The notes beneath the pieces were generated by a model. That model did not search any database. It was given only the letters and a program-made list of their open reading frames with translations, and had not been told where the DNA came from. A stretch of DNA of 64,000 nucleotides from Piezodorus guildinii (lineage: Eukaryota > Arthropoda > Insecta > Hemiptera > Pentatomidae), in contig CM041292.1 in assembly GCA_023052935.1 (NCBI GenBank), positions 116,184,936 through 116,248,935 on the forward strand. Reading direction: 5' to 3'. The stretch's first letter is position 1, and every line of letters starts with the position of its first letter. The position numbers and the translations under genes were made by a program. Of the stretch, positions 47,735-60,509 are shown one piece after another.

Positions 47735-48322
47735 AAGTTCACGCCGACGTGACCCACCGGTGAGTCATACTTGACTGTTCCGTGGGGCGGGTTGGGCCTC
47801 CTGTGGGTCATACTTGACTGTTCCGTGGGGCGGGGTGAGCCTCCTGTGGGTCACACTTGACTATCCCTTGGAGTGGGTGACATGCATCACTATTGAGTCA
47901 CTTGTTTTTCAGAAAATAAGTCGTTAAAAAATAAGTTTGTTTTATTTTTTCTCAACATTATATGTTGTTGGAATTAACAAGCATAAGGGTTTATTTTATA
48001 ATCTTAACATCCCCCTCAAAAGACTCTTATCGGTTAATTTCATTTAATTACTTTTCTTTAAGAATTTTCTTAAATTTTATAATTTTTTGATAATTTTACC
48101 TACCTTTACACTTGATGCAGCAATATATGTGCGCTCAAGAAAACATCATGTCAAAACTGTTACAATCTCACATTTAACACGTTCGAAGCCTCCAACTTAT
48201 GTGATTTCGCATTAAACAAGTTCAAACTTGCAACAGTTTCACCCCGCCCCACGAAGCGAAGGCAGCTAAGTCAATCCCGCCTCACGCAAGAAAACGTAGG
48301 TATTCGTCCTGGCGTTAACGTG
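47735..48322. mobile_element. piggyBac-like MITE with subterminal GC-rich repeats
   Basis: The right end CGTTAACGTG is followed by TTAA at 48323-48326, and the left end AAGTTCACGCCGACG is preceded by TTAC. The two ends match as imperfect inverted repeats (CACGTTAACGCC). A GC-rich block at the left recurs inverted at about 48240-48275. No ORF. Confidence 0.5.
47760..47888. repeat. 43-bp GC-rich minisatellite, three units
   Basis: gtgggtcatacttgactgtt and ccgtggggcggg recur at 47760, 47803 and 47846, an exact 43-base spacing. Its G+C content is far above the surroundings. Confidence 0.9.
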
Positions 48323-48655
48323 TTAAAAAATTGTTTACACCAGCCACAGTAGAAAGGGCAGAAGAGGCTAGCTATATTCTGTGAATCCGCCACAAAATAA
48401 AAACCAAGCTCCCCTATCTGGATTCCAACCGATTTTGGCCGCTGCCACTGACCGCTCTATCTCCTGTATATAATAAATAGATCATTTGAATAGATATTTT
48501 TGTTTTTAAATTGTACAAAACAAATCCAATGATAGATTAATATTTCGTTTTACAATATCAAATTAATTTTATTCTTAATTCTATAATTTCTAGTATCTGT
48601 TAATAAATTATTTAGTTCCTAAATCCTCTACGTAAACAAGAGTATACGTGTTGCC
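48323..48655. other. Intergenic, nothing recognised
   Basis: Unassigned spacer between the MITE and the S1 SINE. Confidence 0.4.
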
Positions 48656-48944
48656 GAGGAGGCCACCCATAGCGTAGTGGCCAGCATAACAGCTTTCTAT
48701 GCCTAAGGTCGCGGGTTCAAACCTGCGGGGGGCCCTAGGATTTTTTAATGGGAGTAAAAAATCCTTAGTTATGCTGTCCTTCGGAGGGGACGTTAAAAGG
48801 TGGTCCCGAGCCTGTGCGATGTCAGATACTTGTTAAAGATCCCTATCCTAATAAAACCTGGATAAGTAAAATTAAGGACTCCCACCGTAGCATCGTCCGA
48901 TTAGCCATAGTAGCATAAAAGTAACGTTAAACGAATAAGCTAAT
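48656..48944 (+). mobile_element. tRNA-derived SINE (family S1), full length
   Basis: Same body as 31860 with a clearer B box (gcgggttcaaacc). Flanked by gtgttgcc at 48648-48655 and 48945-48952. Confidence 0.9.
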
Positions 48945-48952
48945 GTGTTGCC

Positions 48953-49580
48953 AAATGGTATCCTTTTAATCCTAATAGCTGATATGTTGTGGTTAGAATC
49001 CCAGGAATGAAGTGGCTTGGATTAATTTGGTGTGAATAAAATATTTATTTCATTTCTAATTAGTGTATTCTGATGATTCATTGTTTTGGTTTTCAGAGTT
49101 TGCAAGAATTACAATAAGGTTCTATTTGTTATAGTTCTTCCAATCAATAGTGATTTCAGTTAGAGTTGGCGGATCGCTCTACCGAAGGATGTTTGTAACT
49201 TGCAGTCCATTACCGAAAAGTATAGAGTCCCGTGGTAAAAGAAAAATAATCCAGCCTAACTGTTATGCTATACCTAACTCAAATTCTTTAATACAAGATC
49301 GTAAAGACTGGATAAAGGGATTTGTTTTAACTAAGATTGGGTTGAAAAACAGCTGTTGACGTATATTTTAATTTTATTTAAGGAATTTATTAGTTCAACA
49401 TCTCGGTATTTTAATAATTTGTATTACTAAAGAATACACTTTATCAACCTTTCATTTATTTTTTTCGTCCAAAAGCTAAACGTAATAGATGAGATACAAT
49501 TTTTCTATGCGAGCTAGAAAGTCGTCCCTTTCCTGAATATAAAAATTTTTTCTAACAAATATTTTTAGTTTTGCAGCTAT
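48953..49580. other. Intergenic with a 69-codon open stretch
   Basis: The plus open stretch at 49150-49359 has no domain I recognise (RKIIQPNCYAIPNSNS). It may be a chance ORF. Confidence 0.3.
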
Positions 49581-49584
49581 TATC

Positions 49585-50125
49585 TTAGGAAAATGTCTCC
49601 AATGCTGTTAATTTTGCAGATATCAAATCAAAAGAGAAACTAACAATATTATCAGAATGTGCTTTATTTTTTTGTCATCATAGTACTTCAATAGTGAAGA
49701 AAGTGGTAAAAACAAAATTCTCGAAAATTATTTTTAAAAACGGTATTTTATCTCTTAGGAACTAGCTGAGTCCATTGAGTCGACTCACCAAATTTATATG
49801 ACTTATGATAATAATATCGACGTCTGCTCTGTTATCAGTTACATCGACGCAGCCCGTATTGAGAACTTTTCATGGTAAATATCGCGAAAAATGAATTTCT
49901 GTCATGTCCGGAAATTCATATAAAAAGGACTATGTTCTCAAGACCGATATTTTTCCACCAATCAGTACAATAACTAAGCTATGTAAGAAAGAATAATCTA
50001 ATAATAATAATATTACAGTAATATACTTTAATGACAAAAATGTAATGCACATGCTGATTATATTGTTAGGATTTGTTTTGATTCGATATCTGCAAAATTA
50101 CCAGAATAATAGGAATTTTCCCAAA
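49585..50125. mobile_element. Foldback element, inverted arms over 100 bp
   Basis: The left arm (49585-49695) and right arm (50015-50125) pair over taattttgcagatatcaaat, aaactaacaatattatcaga and ttttttgtcat, with few mismatches. The loop is about 320 bases. No coding capacity. The superfamily is unknown. Confidence 0.75.
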
Positions 50126-51090
50126 ACATGTTTTCAGGAACAAAGCAGACTTAAAATGGATTGAAAATAAGACGATGCCTTTTATTAATGACTTTCAGGA
50201 AGGCTGAGACAGCTGGAGGGACACAGTTGTGTTATACCTATACTATACCTGTCCTTGATGTTTTCCTCTATCTCCTGGAACACGAGAAAAATTATGCAAT
50301 ATGCGTCACATCTTGTCCTGGATTTAATCGAAGATCTAAATATGTAGGAATATTGCATTTAATTAGCTTTTATTTGAGTGGTATGTATTAGACTTCTATA
50401 GGTCCAACAATTACCAAGAACCTCTACGATAACTAGTTCCGTCGATTCAAAATATATACTATTTGTTTTGGTTTATTATTTTCAATAATATACATTTGTA
50501 ATCGACCAAAAAAAAAAAAAAACAATTACCCCCGCTCAAAATTTGAGAGCTTACGTTTGTCCGCGGCATTTCTCCGAAACTACTGGACCATTTTTTTTTT
50601 TTTATTCGTCACAAAAATACTAGTTCATGCAACGATGATCCCAACACCTAGGCGTTGATATCAGCAGGTTAGTTTTAAAATGGCGGTCGATTAAAAGTGA
50701 TTTAATTCAATAACTCAGTTTTTTTTGAAGATAGATAAAAAATTCATTATTGTTTTTTAACCAAAAAAACGCAAATAATTATAAAAAGAGAAAAAAGAAA
50801 AGAAAAAAATTGGACGCTCATAACTCAGTTATTTTTGAAGATGGAGAAAATTATGTATAGAGTTTTAGAATCAGTGAAGGCGATAAAAAATAAAATAAAA
50901 AAAATTAAAATAAAAAAAAAGTCCATATTGGTATTCAAGCAACTAATTATAATACATGAAATTCCACCAAAAATCAGATATTATTGATGATAGAGATAAA
51001 TCGAAAATATTTTCGAGATCAAGACAACGCGATGAACAAAAAGCAAAAAAAAAAAAAAAAAAAAATTAAAAAATCATCTTGTATGGACCA
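50126..51090. other. Intergenic, A-rich low complexity
   Basis: From about 50510 there are poly(A) and (A,G)-rich stretches with two related blocks around taactcagttatttttgaag (50713 and 50822). Nothing else recognised. Confidence 0.4.
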
Positions 51091-51099
51091 GTAAACACT

Positions 51100-51480
51100 C
51101 TTCTTCTTAATCGTCTCTTCCTCTCAGTTTAGAGACCCCTACATTATAGAGCCCGATCTAAGCACCTTATTTTCTGGACCAGCTGCCCCACTCCATGTCT
51201 CTACTCTAGAACTACCTCTGAAGACACCTTCCCATGTCTTTTGGGTCTTCCTCTTGCCCTTTTTCCTTCCACACCCACCTCGTACACTATTTTGGCCATC
51301 CTATCTTCTTAAAAGGCCAAATCAGCGTAGTATATTTTCTTCTATAGTATTTTCAACAATATTTACTCCAATATTACTCCTTGATGTGTTGTTTTTTATC
51401 CTATCCCTCTTTGTTTTCCCCTTCATTATCCTCACTAACAGCATCTCTATTGCTTGAAGTAAAGTCAAGAATTCCCTTGC
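51100..51480 (-). mobile_element. RTE-like non-LTR retrotransposon, C-terminal fragment
   Basis: The minus strand reads IEMLLVRIMKGKTKRDRIKN, then NIVENTIEENILR, FGLL, and KRARGRPKRHGK. This is the usual end of RTE-type ORF2. Frameshifted. Confidence 0.7.
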
Positions 51481-51689
51481 AAAAATCATCATGCGACTGC
51501 AGAAGACTTCTTGACTTGTTTGATCACTTATCTCTTTTATAACGAAAATCCTGCCTACGCCCTTGATATTATATTCTTACATATGACAAATCTTGAATTT
51601 TCAGATCTTCGTCCACCACCATCTTCTTCACCATAACCTTTGCCCCTCATTCCTGATTCTACCCCTTACCTGAATCATACAATAAAAAC

Positions 51690-52740
51690 ATAAATAAAAA
51701 CATGAAAACTCAGGCGATTGTTATAGGTTCCAATCCCCTCCTCAGATCCCATACTACATTTCCAGGTCTAACCCTAAATGATCACCCAATCACCTCCACT
51801 TCCTCTATCAAAAGCCTAGGTATCAGCACCGACCAAACCCTTTCCCGGAAACCCCATATTGCCCAAATCTCCCGAAGAACAATAAGTACCCTCAAATTCT
51901 CCCATCTCTCCGGCCATATGTTTCCATTATCTACCCGTAAGCTCCTAGTATCGTCACTTATTTCCCCCCTCTTTGACTATTGCTGCAGGGTATATGGTGG
52001 CCTCTCGACCGTGCTCGAAGACAGGCTAAAGCGAATTATGAACATATTTTTAAGATTTGTCCTTGGTACACCGAAGAGGTCTCATGTGACCCATTTATAC
52101 AATGAGTTAAAGTGGCTCCTTCCTCCCTATCCGCAGACAATATTTCCTAGGATCATATCTTTACCAAACCATCAACTTCCAGCTACCTCCCAATATCCAC
52201 AGACTTCTGAAATTTAAATCGTCAGTCCACTCCCTCCAAACAAGATCGCGCCATTCCGAACTTTATATTCCTACCCATAGAACAACTTTTGATCATTCCT
52301 TTCTTGTCCGATCTACTACTCTCTGGAATTCCCTACCTACTCATATCCGCCATGCTTCTTCCCTACCATCATTCAAGTCCCAGCTGTTCCAGTACCTACT
52401 GTCATCACAAACAAACGCTTAATAAGATATTTCAAATCAAATATCAATTCAAAAAGAAAATTTATTATTTATTGTTCATATTTATATATGGTTCAATTAT
52501 TATGAATCAGTTTCAATGTTTAGATTTGTTCAACACATTAATTTATCAGAAGTTATTATTTATTTATTTTACTCTTTGGTTTTGTTGTATCCTTTATTTT
52601 CTTTTTATATCATTGTGAATAAGAATTAATTATAACCCATTAGTCTTGTGGCCAGACAGATTGTTTATCTTAATTGTACATATCAACTTAAGATACCCTG
52701 TCCCAGAATAAAAATCGTTTTCTATTCTATTCTACAATGT
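51690..52740 (+). mobile_element. CR1/L2-like retrotransposon, C-terminal part and 3' UTR
   Basis: The open stretch at 51702-52217 has LTLNDHPITSTSSIKSLGIS, FPLSTRKLLVSSLISPLFDY and NIFLRFVLGTPKRSHVTHLY, the end of RT in CR1/L2-type elements. After a frame break a last block (TRSRHSELYIPTHR-like) follows, and the 3' end is gtcccagaataaaaatcg. 5'-truncated. Confidence 0.8.
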
Positions 52741-52880
52741 ATACTTTGGTCTGGCAAATGTCTTGGAGTAAAATATCTCTCCAACGTCTTACTCTATCTC
52801 TCTTTCCACCTGTTTTGTCCATGTTCAGTCTCATTGGCATTCTCTGTCTTCCATCCTGATTAAGAGCCCAAACCATTTTA
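52740..52880 (-). mobile_element. RTE-like C-terminal scrap
   Basis: The minus strand reads KWFGLLIRMEDRECQ and TWTKQVEREIE, the WFGH...RM region near the end of RTE-type ORF2. Confidence 0.5.
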
Positions 52881-53084
52881 GCAAAAGGATTCTTATGTAT
52901 TTAGCTTTATTCCTATCCTACTATAATCTGTTCTTCTTACATCCTTATATCCTCTAGGAGACTTCTGGAGGCCAGTTGAACTGATGTAACGGGGCGTCAT
53001 CTGTCCGGTCATTCGCACACAGACGATAACTATCGATTCAGAGCAATAAAAAACAAAGAAGAACTGGACTGTCAAAAAGGAAAT

Positions 53085-53670
53085 GACCTGGAGTGGAATT
53101 GGATATTAGATTAGGATACTGGAACATTAAAACTCTGATGGAAGAAGAGGTCGAACAGGTGGAGAAAATGAAAAGGTACAAAATGGACATTCTGGGTATC
53201 AATGAAGTGAAAAAGAAAGGAAACAGAGAATATAAACTCGAAAATGAATATTTTTTTGATTTATTCGGGGGTACCCAAAGAAAATTTTGCAAAGGAAGGA
53301 GTGGGTATTGCCATGACTCCTGCAATGTTCATGCAACTGAAGACTGGAAACTAGTATCTTCAAGCATTATAGTAACTATCTCAAAATTAGCGTGGGGAAA
53401 ACTTCCCTCGTCCAAGTATATGCACCCACTGAAGACACCACAATATTAGAACAAGAGATGTTCTACGCCAGTCTGCAAAGAACTCTAAAGATGAATAAAT
53501 GTAGAGATGAAGGAAGGTATGGAATTGTGAGTGGTGATTTCAATGCCATAATCGGTTCAATTTGGTCGGGTACTCATTGGATTCATGTTCTTATAAAGAA
53601 AAGAAAAGTTACGTTGAATTACTCATTATTTGTTTTGCCCAATCAAACTTATGCCTTTATTACCTGAGAT
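53085..53670 (+). mobile_element. Non-LTR AP-endonuclease fragment (RTE-type)
   Basis: Two overlapping frames give RLGYWNIKTLMEEEVEQVEK, DILGINEVKKKGN, then VQVYAPTEDTT and VSGDFNAIIGS. These are the N-terminal motifs of an APE-type endonuclease. One frameshift near 53400. No RT follows. Confidence 0.8.
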
Positions 53671-53889
53671 AACAACTCGAGAATTACTGACATTTTCGTA
53701 GAAGTCTATAATAGAATTTTTTTCTCGTTGCTTGTTACAGCTTCTTGCTGCTGAGCGCATTGGTAGTGGGGACTGGTACATATAACAAACACAAGCTAAG
53801 GGGAACCACTGATAGTAGATAATCCAGAACAGCGCCAATAATAATGTAAGTATACTCATCAAAATAGCTCTCAATTATAGGAAAAATAT

Positions 53890-54625
53890 TATATTTTTAT
53901 TTATGTGAAGTATATAGTAAGAAAAAGTATTGCGATCGAAACATGTTCCAAATTCAACTTTTCAACGAAAAAACACGTTTCAAGACGTAATGAGCCCAAA
54001 TATCCAAGTCCCACTAATAATTTGCCTGTTATGTTACCGCAGCATTTTAACAAATCAAAGAATCAGAAGTACCTCTTTATAATATGCCTTTTATAGCTTT
54101 ATTTCTTTTTATTAGCTCCTCTTTATCACTTTCTCGAAAATGGCTCTAATATTTTTGATTGAACTCACATTAATATTGTATACTTTAATTCCATGCAGGT
54201 TTTGTCCTTATTGAAATAGTGTTACTGGGCATAAATAACGATTTTCAAAAATGTCTTCTTCTAAAGTACTTTTAATTTTGTTAATTCGATATAATAATAC
54301 GATTGTTCGATGAAGCTGTTCAAAAATGGGTAAGTATGAAAGAATGTGATAACTAACTGAAATAGAAGACAGGAGAAATATTTTTTCAGGTTAAATTATT
54401 TTTTCCAAAAATAATAATAATGCATAGATAGGTGTTTAATATGTAGAAAGTTAAAGTTTTTTAAAGTGATTGTTGCAGATAATAATTTATATTTTTATGT
54501 GATTTAATCTAAAATAAATGTTTCCATTGTAAAAAAATAATCATTTTTGTAACTTTAATAATTCTAAAATTGTTTTTTAAATTAGTGAGATAAGCAGAAG
54601 TTGTATGTTGTGAGCAACAGATCTT
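53890..54625 (-). repeat. Repeat family X, reverse copy
   Basis: Begins with a worn right end (gtgaagtatatagtaagaaaaag) and ends with ttgtgagcaacagatct, the inverse left end. Confidence 0.6.
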
Positions 54626-55008
54626 TTTTTTTTCTTTTTTTTAAGTATGCTACAATTCATGTTAGTAAAAGAATTAATCGCAAATCACACGTCCAAAATA
54701 TAATGAATAATATATGCACCGGAATGATGTTTTAGAAGTTTGATTTTAAATTGAGCTAATACTAGCAATATTCTATAAAATAGTTTTCGTCATAAATGAA
54801 CTTCAGGTTGTATTAACATAGAAGTAGTTATAAAAACGTAATTCCACTATTTGTCTAAGGATTTGTGTAAGTTTGTCATTAGATTTTCGCTTATCAGAAC
54901 AAATAGAGCGAATATAGAGGTATTTTTTAGAAGGTGGGTGAAGGAGAGGAGAGAGGGGGGTTACTATCTATGTAGGGCCGGAACTAGAATTTTTCAGAGG
55001 TGTAGCTC
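54626..55008. other. Intergenic, nothing recognised
   Basis: Unassigned sequence before MITE family Y. Confidence 0.4.
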
Positions 55009-55399
55009 AATTGAGACGTTGATTTCCAGAAGGTACTATATCCATTCTAGGAAATTTTACAGGAAGCGCGAAAATCTCTGATTACTATATTATTAAACTA
55101 GCTGATTTGGGTATTTTTGCCTTAAAATGTAGAATTATTTTTTTACTATAATAATAACATCATATTAAAGTTATGAAATGAATTTTCTTAGAATGATTTG
55201 GAACGAAAAAAAATGCGTAAATAGTACTTTTAGAAAATGACCGCATTTCTAAATCGCGTTTTTTAAGGACTTGAGAATTCATTAGATAACATCAAATATA
55301 ATATTTGGATAAAACGAAATGATGAGAATACAAATATGTAAAAAAATCAATTTCGTAAAAAATGTCCTTTAGTACCTTTTGGAAATCAACGTCTCAATT
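55009..55399. mobile_element. MITE family Y, intact copy (391 bp)
   Basis: Ends in inverted repeats of about 30 bp: AATTGAGACGTTGATTTCCA against TGGAAATCAACGTCTCAATT, continuing into aggtacta / tagtacct. No ORF. The other copy at 60249-61929 carries an insertion. Confidence 0.85.
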
Positions 55400-55689
55400 A
55401 TTCATCCCATCCATTTAAAGTCAACAGTTTTATAACTAAGTTGAAGGTAGCGTATTTCAAAATAAATAACACCAACATCACTAACGTTGAATGGATAAAA
55501 TCATAACAATGAAAATTGTTGGCTTTTTAGAAATAAATTTTATCATAACTTAAAAATTTGATTTTCGTCTCGTTATTAAGTTTGAGGTCGTGAGAAAGTT
55601 TCCATCGGTTATTCCCTTCTTCTTTACAGGTCCAGCGCGAACATAATAAGAATTATATGTGCAACTATTAATATATATTTTATTATAAT

Positions 55690-56270
55690 AAGAAGATTTA
55701 TGAATTGTTTCATTAGATTCACATGTGGAATCCCCAGACGCTTCCATGTTTCTAGAAGGTATACCGAGATGAATTGGCTCTATCCCTCTTTCCGTCGGCA
55801 GTACCTCCTAGGTGTCTGTCTCTTCCGATTTTTCAAAACAAAAAAACCTGTAATATTCTTAATATGCTTACAACTTGTTCCTCTGTCCATTCAGTAAACA
55901 CTAGATCCCAACCCATAAACTTGTATATACCTTCTCACAGATCCGTCTCCTTCAAAAAAATTCTTTGTTATTCGTGCCACCCTATTTTGGAATTCTTTCC
56001 CTGTATCCATTCGTAAAGCGTTATCATTATCCACTTTCAAACACCAACTATTTCTCCGTCTCATAAAGTATCAATCTTACCAACATATGTAATATTTAAA
56101 ATCTATAGATGATAACTATTCATTGTCACAAAATCTGTCTTTTATTGTTAAACTGAAGTCTTAAACGACCAGACATTCATTATTTATATTGTACTTTTCT
56201 TGTTATTCTTAGGGGACTTCCGGTCCCAGAATAAATTTACTTTTCATTTTATTTCATTCATTATATTTTT
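55690..56270 (+). mobile_element. CR1/L2-like C-terminal fragment and 3' UTR
   Basis: Plus frames give [40 protein letters not shown] and SFKKILC. The 3' end is ggtcccagaataaattta. Same family as 7690 (reverse) and 51690. Confidence 0.75.
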
Positions 56271-56279
56271 AATATTTGC

Positions 56280-56755
56280 ATGTATTCTTCCTTTGAGGCA
56301 CCATTTTTTTTTTTTTTTTTTTATTACTCTATTATTTACAAGGGAATCTTTAAAAGTTCATTTGTAGTGTTATGTCTTTGTTTGTGACTTGCAGATGCTA
56401 AGATGGATTGACAGACTATTTCAGATAATTAATAACCCAATAACTATTGATACAGTTTAGACCTATTTAAAACAATTATGACTTTGTTAAGGACTGTATT
56501 TATACGAGTAATACGATGAGACAATAGACCATCAAATAATCAAACAATAGGACATACAAATAAGTTTTTTTCAGACTCAGTTGCATAACTGAAGGGTCCG
56601 TGCGCTACAAAATGATAGTGACATGCTAGTCAGTGTTGATAGTGAAGAATGAGTCTATAGTATTCACTGTCGTTAAAGTAAATGTATGATAGCAGTTTTT
56701 AAACATAACTTAAGACATGTTTTTTCGACTTTTTACTTTCTTTTTGGAGGGATGG
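56280..56755. other. Intergenic with poly(T), nothing recognised
   Basis: A T run at about 56307. No gene or classified repeat. Confidence 0.4.
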
Positions 56756-56756
56756 G

Positions 56757-57045
56757 GATAGCGGCGTGGTCTGGTGGTTAGAGCACTAGTCTACTGTTCT
56801 CTAGGTCCTGGATTTGAACCTCTGCTGAAACAGAATTATTTATTCTATTATTCCAGCCGTAGAGCGACCGTGGGGTATGGAGGCCCTCATGGGGCATACT
56901 CAGCCTGTTTAAAGTGGGCACTTTAAATTTTGTGAAAACCCTGGCGGCTGAGCGTGAGGAAGTCCCAACCAACTCCGTAGAAGGCCGTTGGTCGTGAAAA
57001 ACTATGAATTCCTATACTGAGCCCAAGACCCTTCATGGGTTGTAG
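56757..57045 (+). mobile_element. tRNA-derived SINE (family S3)
   Basis: gcggcgtggtctggtggtta is A-box-like and ctggatttgaacctctg is B-box-like. It ends cccttcatgggttgtaggga, the same ending as the duplicated block at 36.7 kb. Confidence 0.8.
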
Positions 57046-57229
57046 GGATAGAGGATTTTTTTTTATATATATTTTTTTTATCTTAATATTTTTTTAAACA
57101 CACGTCATGACAATCAGTGAATGTAAGATAAGGTTTTGGTATTGTGGCAGAATAGGCAAGATGGAGAAAGCGGCATATCTTTTTGGCGTGATTTCTATTA
57201 CGCATTTATACCAAGAAGTACCACATCCA

Positions 57230-57545
57230 ACTTCTTTTCAGCCTTCTGCGAGTGTTTTGAGGCATGTTGGTAGTGGCAATGTTTGTATTAATGCGTTGGT
57301 ACGTCCGTATAAGTTGTTGTGAAAACGGTAGTAAAGGATCCGAATCTGCTCGTTGACTGTTTGCATGTGAAGGTCTGAAATGATTGAGATGTTTTGTTGT
57401 GATAGTTATATCGTCTCCATACTTCGCTGTCAGAGTTACGTTAGTATATGTACTCGTATGTCACATGTGTATATTATGTAAAGTAGTGGGGCGAGAAGCG
57501 ACCCTTGAGGTAGACCAGCCTTAGGTATAATTGTAGAGATTTCTG
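57230..57545 (-). mobile_element. Non-LTR RT fragment
   Basis: The minus strand reads KAGLPQGSLLAPLLYIIYTC, the RT motif before FADD, then LYYRFHNNLYGRTNALIQ. Stops break it. Jockey- or CR1-type. Confidence 0.65.
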
Positions 57546-57549
57546 AGCC

Positions 57550-58130
57550 TTGGTAGACAGAAACTATTAATTATTTTTAAATTGTATATTTAACATTTTT
57601 TTGAAAGAGAATTATTAAAAATGCATATTCATAGCAATATCTTACAATAAATCTATTTAAGCATTGCATCTTATTTGTTGCATAGTTGTTCTTTATGTTA
57701 CTATTAAGGCTAAAAAAAGACTATAAAACTTTAATTTTTTTATGACATATTGTATTTCAATTAATATAAAATGTCATTAAATTGACAAATACGTTTATTA
57801 TTATTATTATTACGTTTTGATGATGGTCTAGAACGAACGAACTGAAGATGCTAAATTTACCTCTGGAGATTCGAGCCAGTATAGTGGTATTAATTGGAAT
57901 GTGTAATATAGCCGAGTTTTATTTATTTACTATTTTTCTCAGAGGTTATTTTGGGAGGGACATTTTCACTTTCCTCCCTTATATCAGAAAATGGATAAGT
58001 AAAAACTAAATTTAATAGTTTCTATATTCTTTGTCAGATATAATTACCGCAGCATTTTTGAATTAATAAATGGGACTACTAGAATGAAGCCGTCGAAATA
58101 TAATTGATAAGTGAACACAAACGTTCTGGC
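57550..58130. other. Intergenic, nothing recognised
   Basis: AT-rich with (ATT)n at 57797. No gene. Confidence 0.4.
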
Positions 58131-58668
58131 TTAACCCTTTGACTACCATAGGGTTATATATCTCCCACTGGGTGTCCATGAAATACTAAACAGTTTTTTT
58201 CTCCATTGAAAACATGTATATTGCTGTCCCACTAGTATTCTTGATCTCTGGGACCTCGAGTGCCCGCTGACACTTCTAGATGCTAGTAAATATTCACTAT
58301 AGGAGTTCCTTACCTCTTATAACCTATTTTTTGTTTTTTTAATTAGTTTTTTATTAACTTGTTCATAAAGTTTATTAATACCAAATACATCATTATTCTA
58401 TTATCTTACAGTTAATCTTTTTCTTTTTTATTTTATTTATTTTTTTTTGAGATAGAGAGAGAGATATATAGCACTGGGACAAAAGTTACCGTCCAGAAAA
58501 TACCAATGGAACAATATGACCCAACTATGAAATACCACTGAGATATACGTGTATATGTCCCTCCTGTTTTGCCCCTCAGAAAATTGTTTTCCTTTGTTTT
58601 TAAACTTAAAAGAAGGTACCTAAACTGGAAAAATTCAAAAACTTAATAATTGATAGTCAAGGGGAAAT
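58131..58668. mobile_element. Possible piggyBac-like MITE
   Basis: TTAACCCTTTGACTACC at 58131 is a typical piggyBac-type end with its TTAA target. A worn inverse, gatagtcaaggggaaa, lies near 58650. No ORF between. Confidence 0.45.
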
Positions 58669-58669
58669 C

Positions 58670-59270
58670 AATACTTATTCCGTTCATTATATTAATGAAA
58701 AATACATGATTAATTAATAATCGATAGTAGTAGTATTTTCTAAGTTGACTCAGAAAGCAATAAATACCGCAGCATATTCAGATGTTAAAAAACCCCAGAA
58801 AACACGGGAAGCGTGGCGGTTTTTTTCCAGTAAATAAAGTATACATCAATAGTTAAAAAATCCCTTCTTGGTTCTGAGGCGCTCCAAGACCTTACAACAT
58901 TCTGTACTCTGGCTCTCTCGGATGTGAAGATATAATCAATGAATATTATTAACAAACTTTTAAAGCTTTTATGAGGTAGAGGTGTTTAATTTTCACTTTA
59001 TATTATTTATTTATGAGCTCGAAATAAAATATAATACTAGTATGCCTTCCAAACATAATAACATTCTTTCTAATTTAATGTAATATCTTAGTATATATTC
59101 TTAATTTTCTATTAACCAGTGTATGGAACTGAATAATCTTATTCCCTGCATAAGTGAATGCATGATTTTAGCATAACTCATGTTCGTTAACATTAGTAAA
59201 GAAAACGTTACACTCAATATAAATGGACCAATGCCAGAACATATTCTATATTCTCTTTAAAAATAATATT
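58670..59270. other. Intergenic, nothing recognised
   Basis: AT-rich spacer without coding or repeat signal. Confidence 0.4.
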
Positions 59271-59271
59271 T

Positions 59272-59465
59272 GAGGTCACTTGCAGTGACGTGCTAGTATA
59301 ACAAAGGGGTTCAAATCAGGCTATAGTCTAGGATTTTTTAAAGGCAGTAAAAAAAAAGCTGGGTTATGCCGTCTTATCGAGGGGACGTAGAATGGTGGTC
59401 CCGAACTGTGCGAAGGTACTCAGAAAGATCCCTATCATAATAGTAACTAGATAGGCTAGATTTAA
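59272..59465 (+). mobile_element. SINE family S1, worn copy
   Basis: Matches the S1 body (ctaggattttttaaaggcag, atggtggtcccgaa, aaagatccctatc) with several deletions. The tail is lost. Confidence 0.65.
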
Positions 59466-60248
59466 AACAAGGTAAAAACATAAGATTTATAGTATTTTAC
59501 CAATTTTTGGTTTTCAAAAGTACTTTTTACTTTCACTTACCTATATATGAAATATACAGTGAGGGAAAGTATTGCGATCTTGAAAATTTTCAAATTCCAG
59601 TTTTCAAGGAAAATACACGTTTTTGGTCCCCTAAGTCCAAATGACGAAGTCCCGCTAAGAGGTCTGTGTGTATGTGAGGTAACTCCCGCGCGTAAACGAA
59701 AAGTCTATGAAACTGAAATTTCGTATTTAAGACAACTATACGCCTGAGATGTTACAGAATCTTTTTCATCAAAATCAGCTAACCAGAAGGACCACTTTAT
59801 ACCATGCATTTTGCACCTTTTTACGATTATCTCAAACGGCTCTAACGATTTTGATTAAACTCGCTATATTGATGTAAAATTTAATGGGCTTTAATATGAT
59901 GTAGGTTTCATTATGATTGAAATAGTCTGACAGGGCTTAAATGTCGATATTTAATTTTCTTATTCTAAAGTACCTTTAATTTTGTACAATAAAAATGATT
60001 AACCATATCATCTTAACGACCTTGATAAAGGACGGCTAAATATACAAGTTGGACGACTTTGATGATCAAAGAAAGGATTAAAGAGCAAAACTATTTTTTA
60101 ATGTAATTTTTTAATAATAAGAACACTAATATAGACGTACAATGTACCGTTGGAAAGGGCAAGATTTTAGAAAAATATTATCTGATACAAAAAGTTTTAA
60201 AAGGTAATATGAAGTGACGAATAGAGAATAAACTTATTACTGATTAAC

Positions 60249-60456
60249 AATTAAGACGTTGATTTTCAAAAGGTACTATATCCAGTCTAGGAAATTTTAC
60301 AGGAGGCGCGAAAATCACTAATTATTATATTATTAAATTAGCTAATTTGATTCTTTTCGCATTAAAATCCAGAATGTTTTTTTAGTATATTAATAACATC
60401 ACATTAAAGATATGAAATGAGATGTTTTAGTATAATTTGCAACGAAATTAAATATG

Positions 60457-60509
<53 letters not shown>

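Noticed and set aside
47760..47888. CRISPR array
   Set aside because: The 43-bp units are contiguous, without spacers, in an animal genome.
50161..50391. 76-aa ORF
   Set aside because: No recognisable domain; flanked by low-complexity and foldback sequence.
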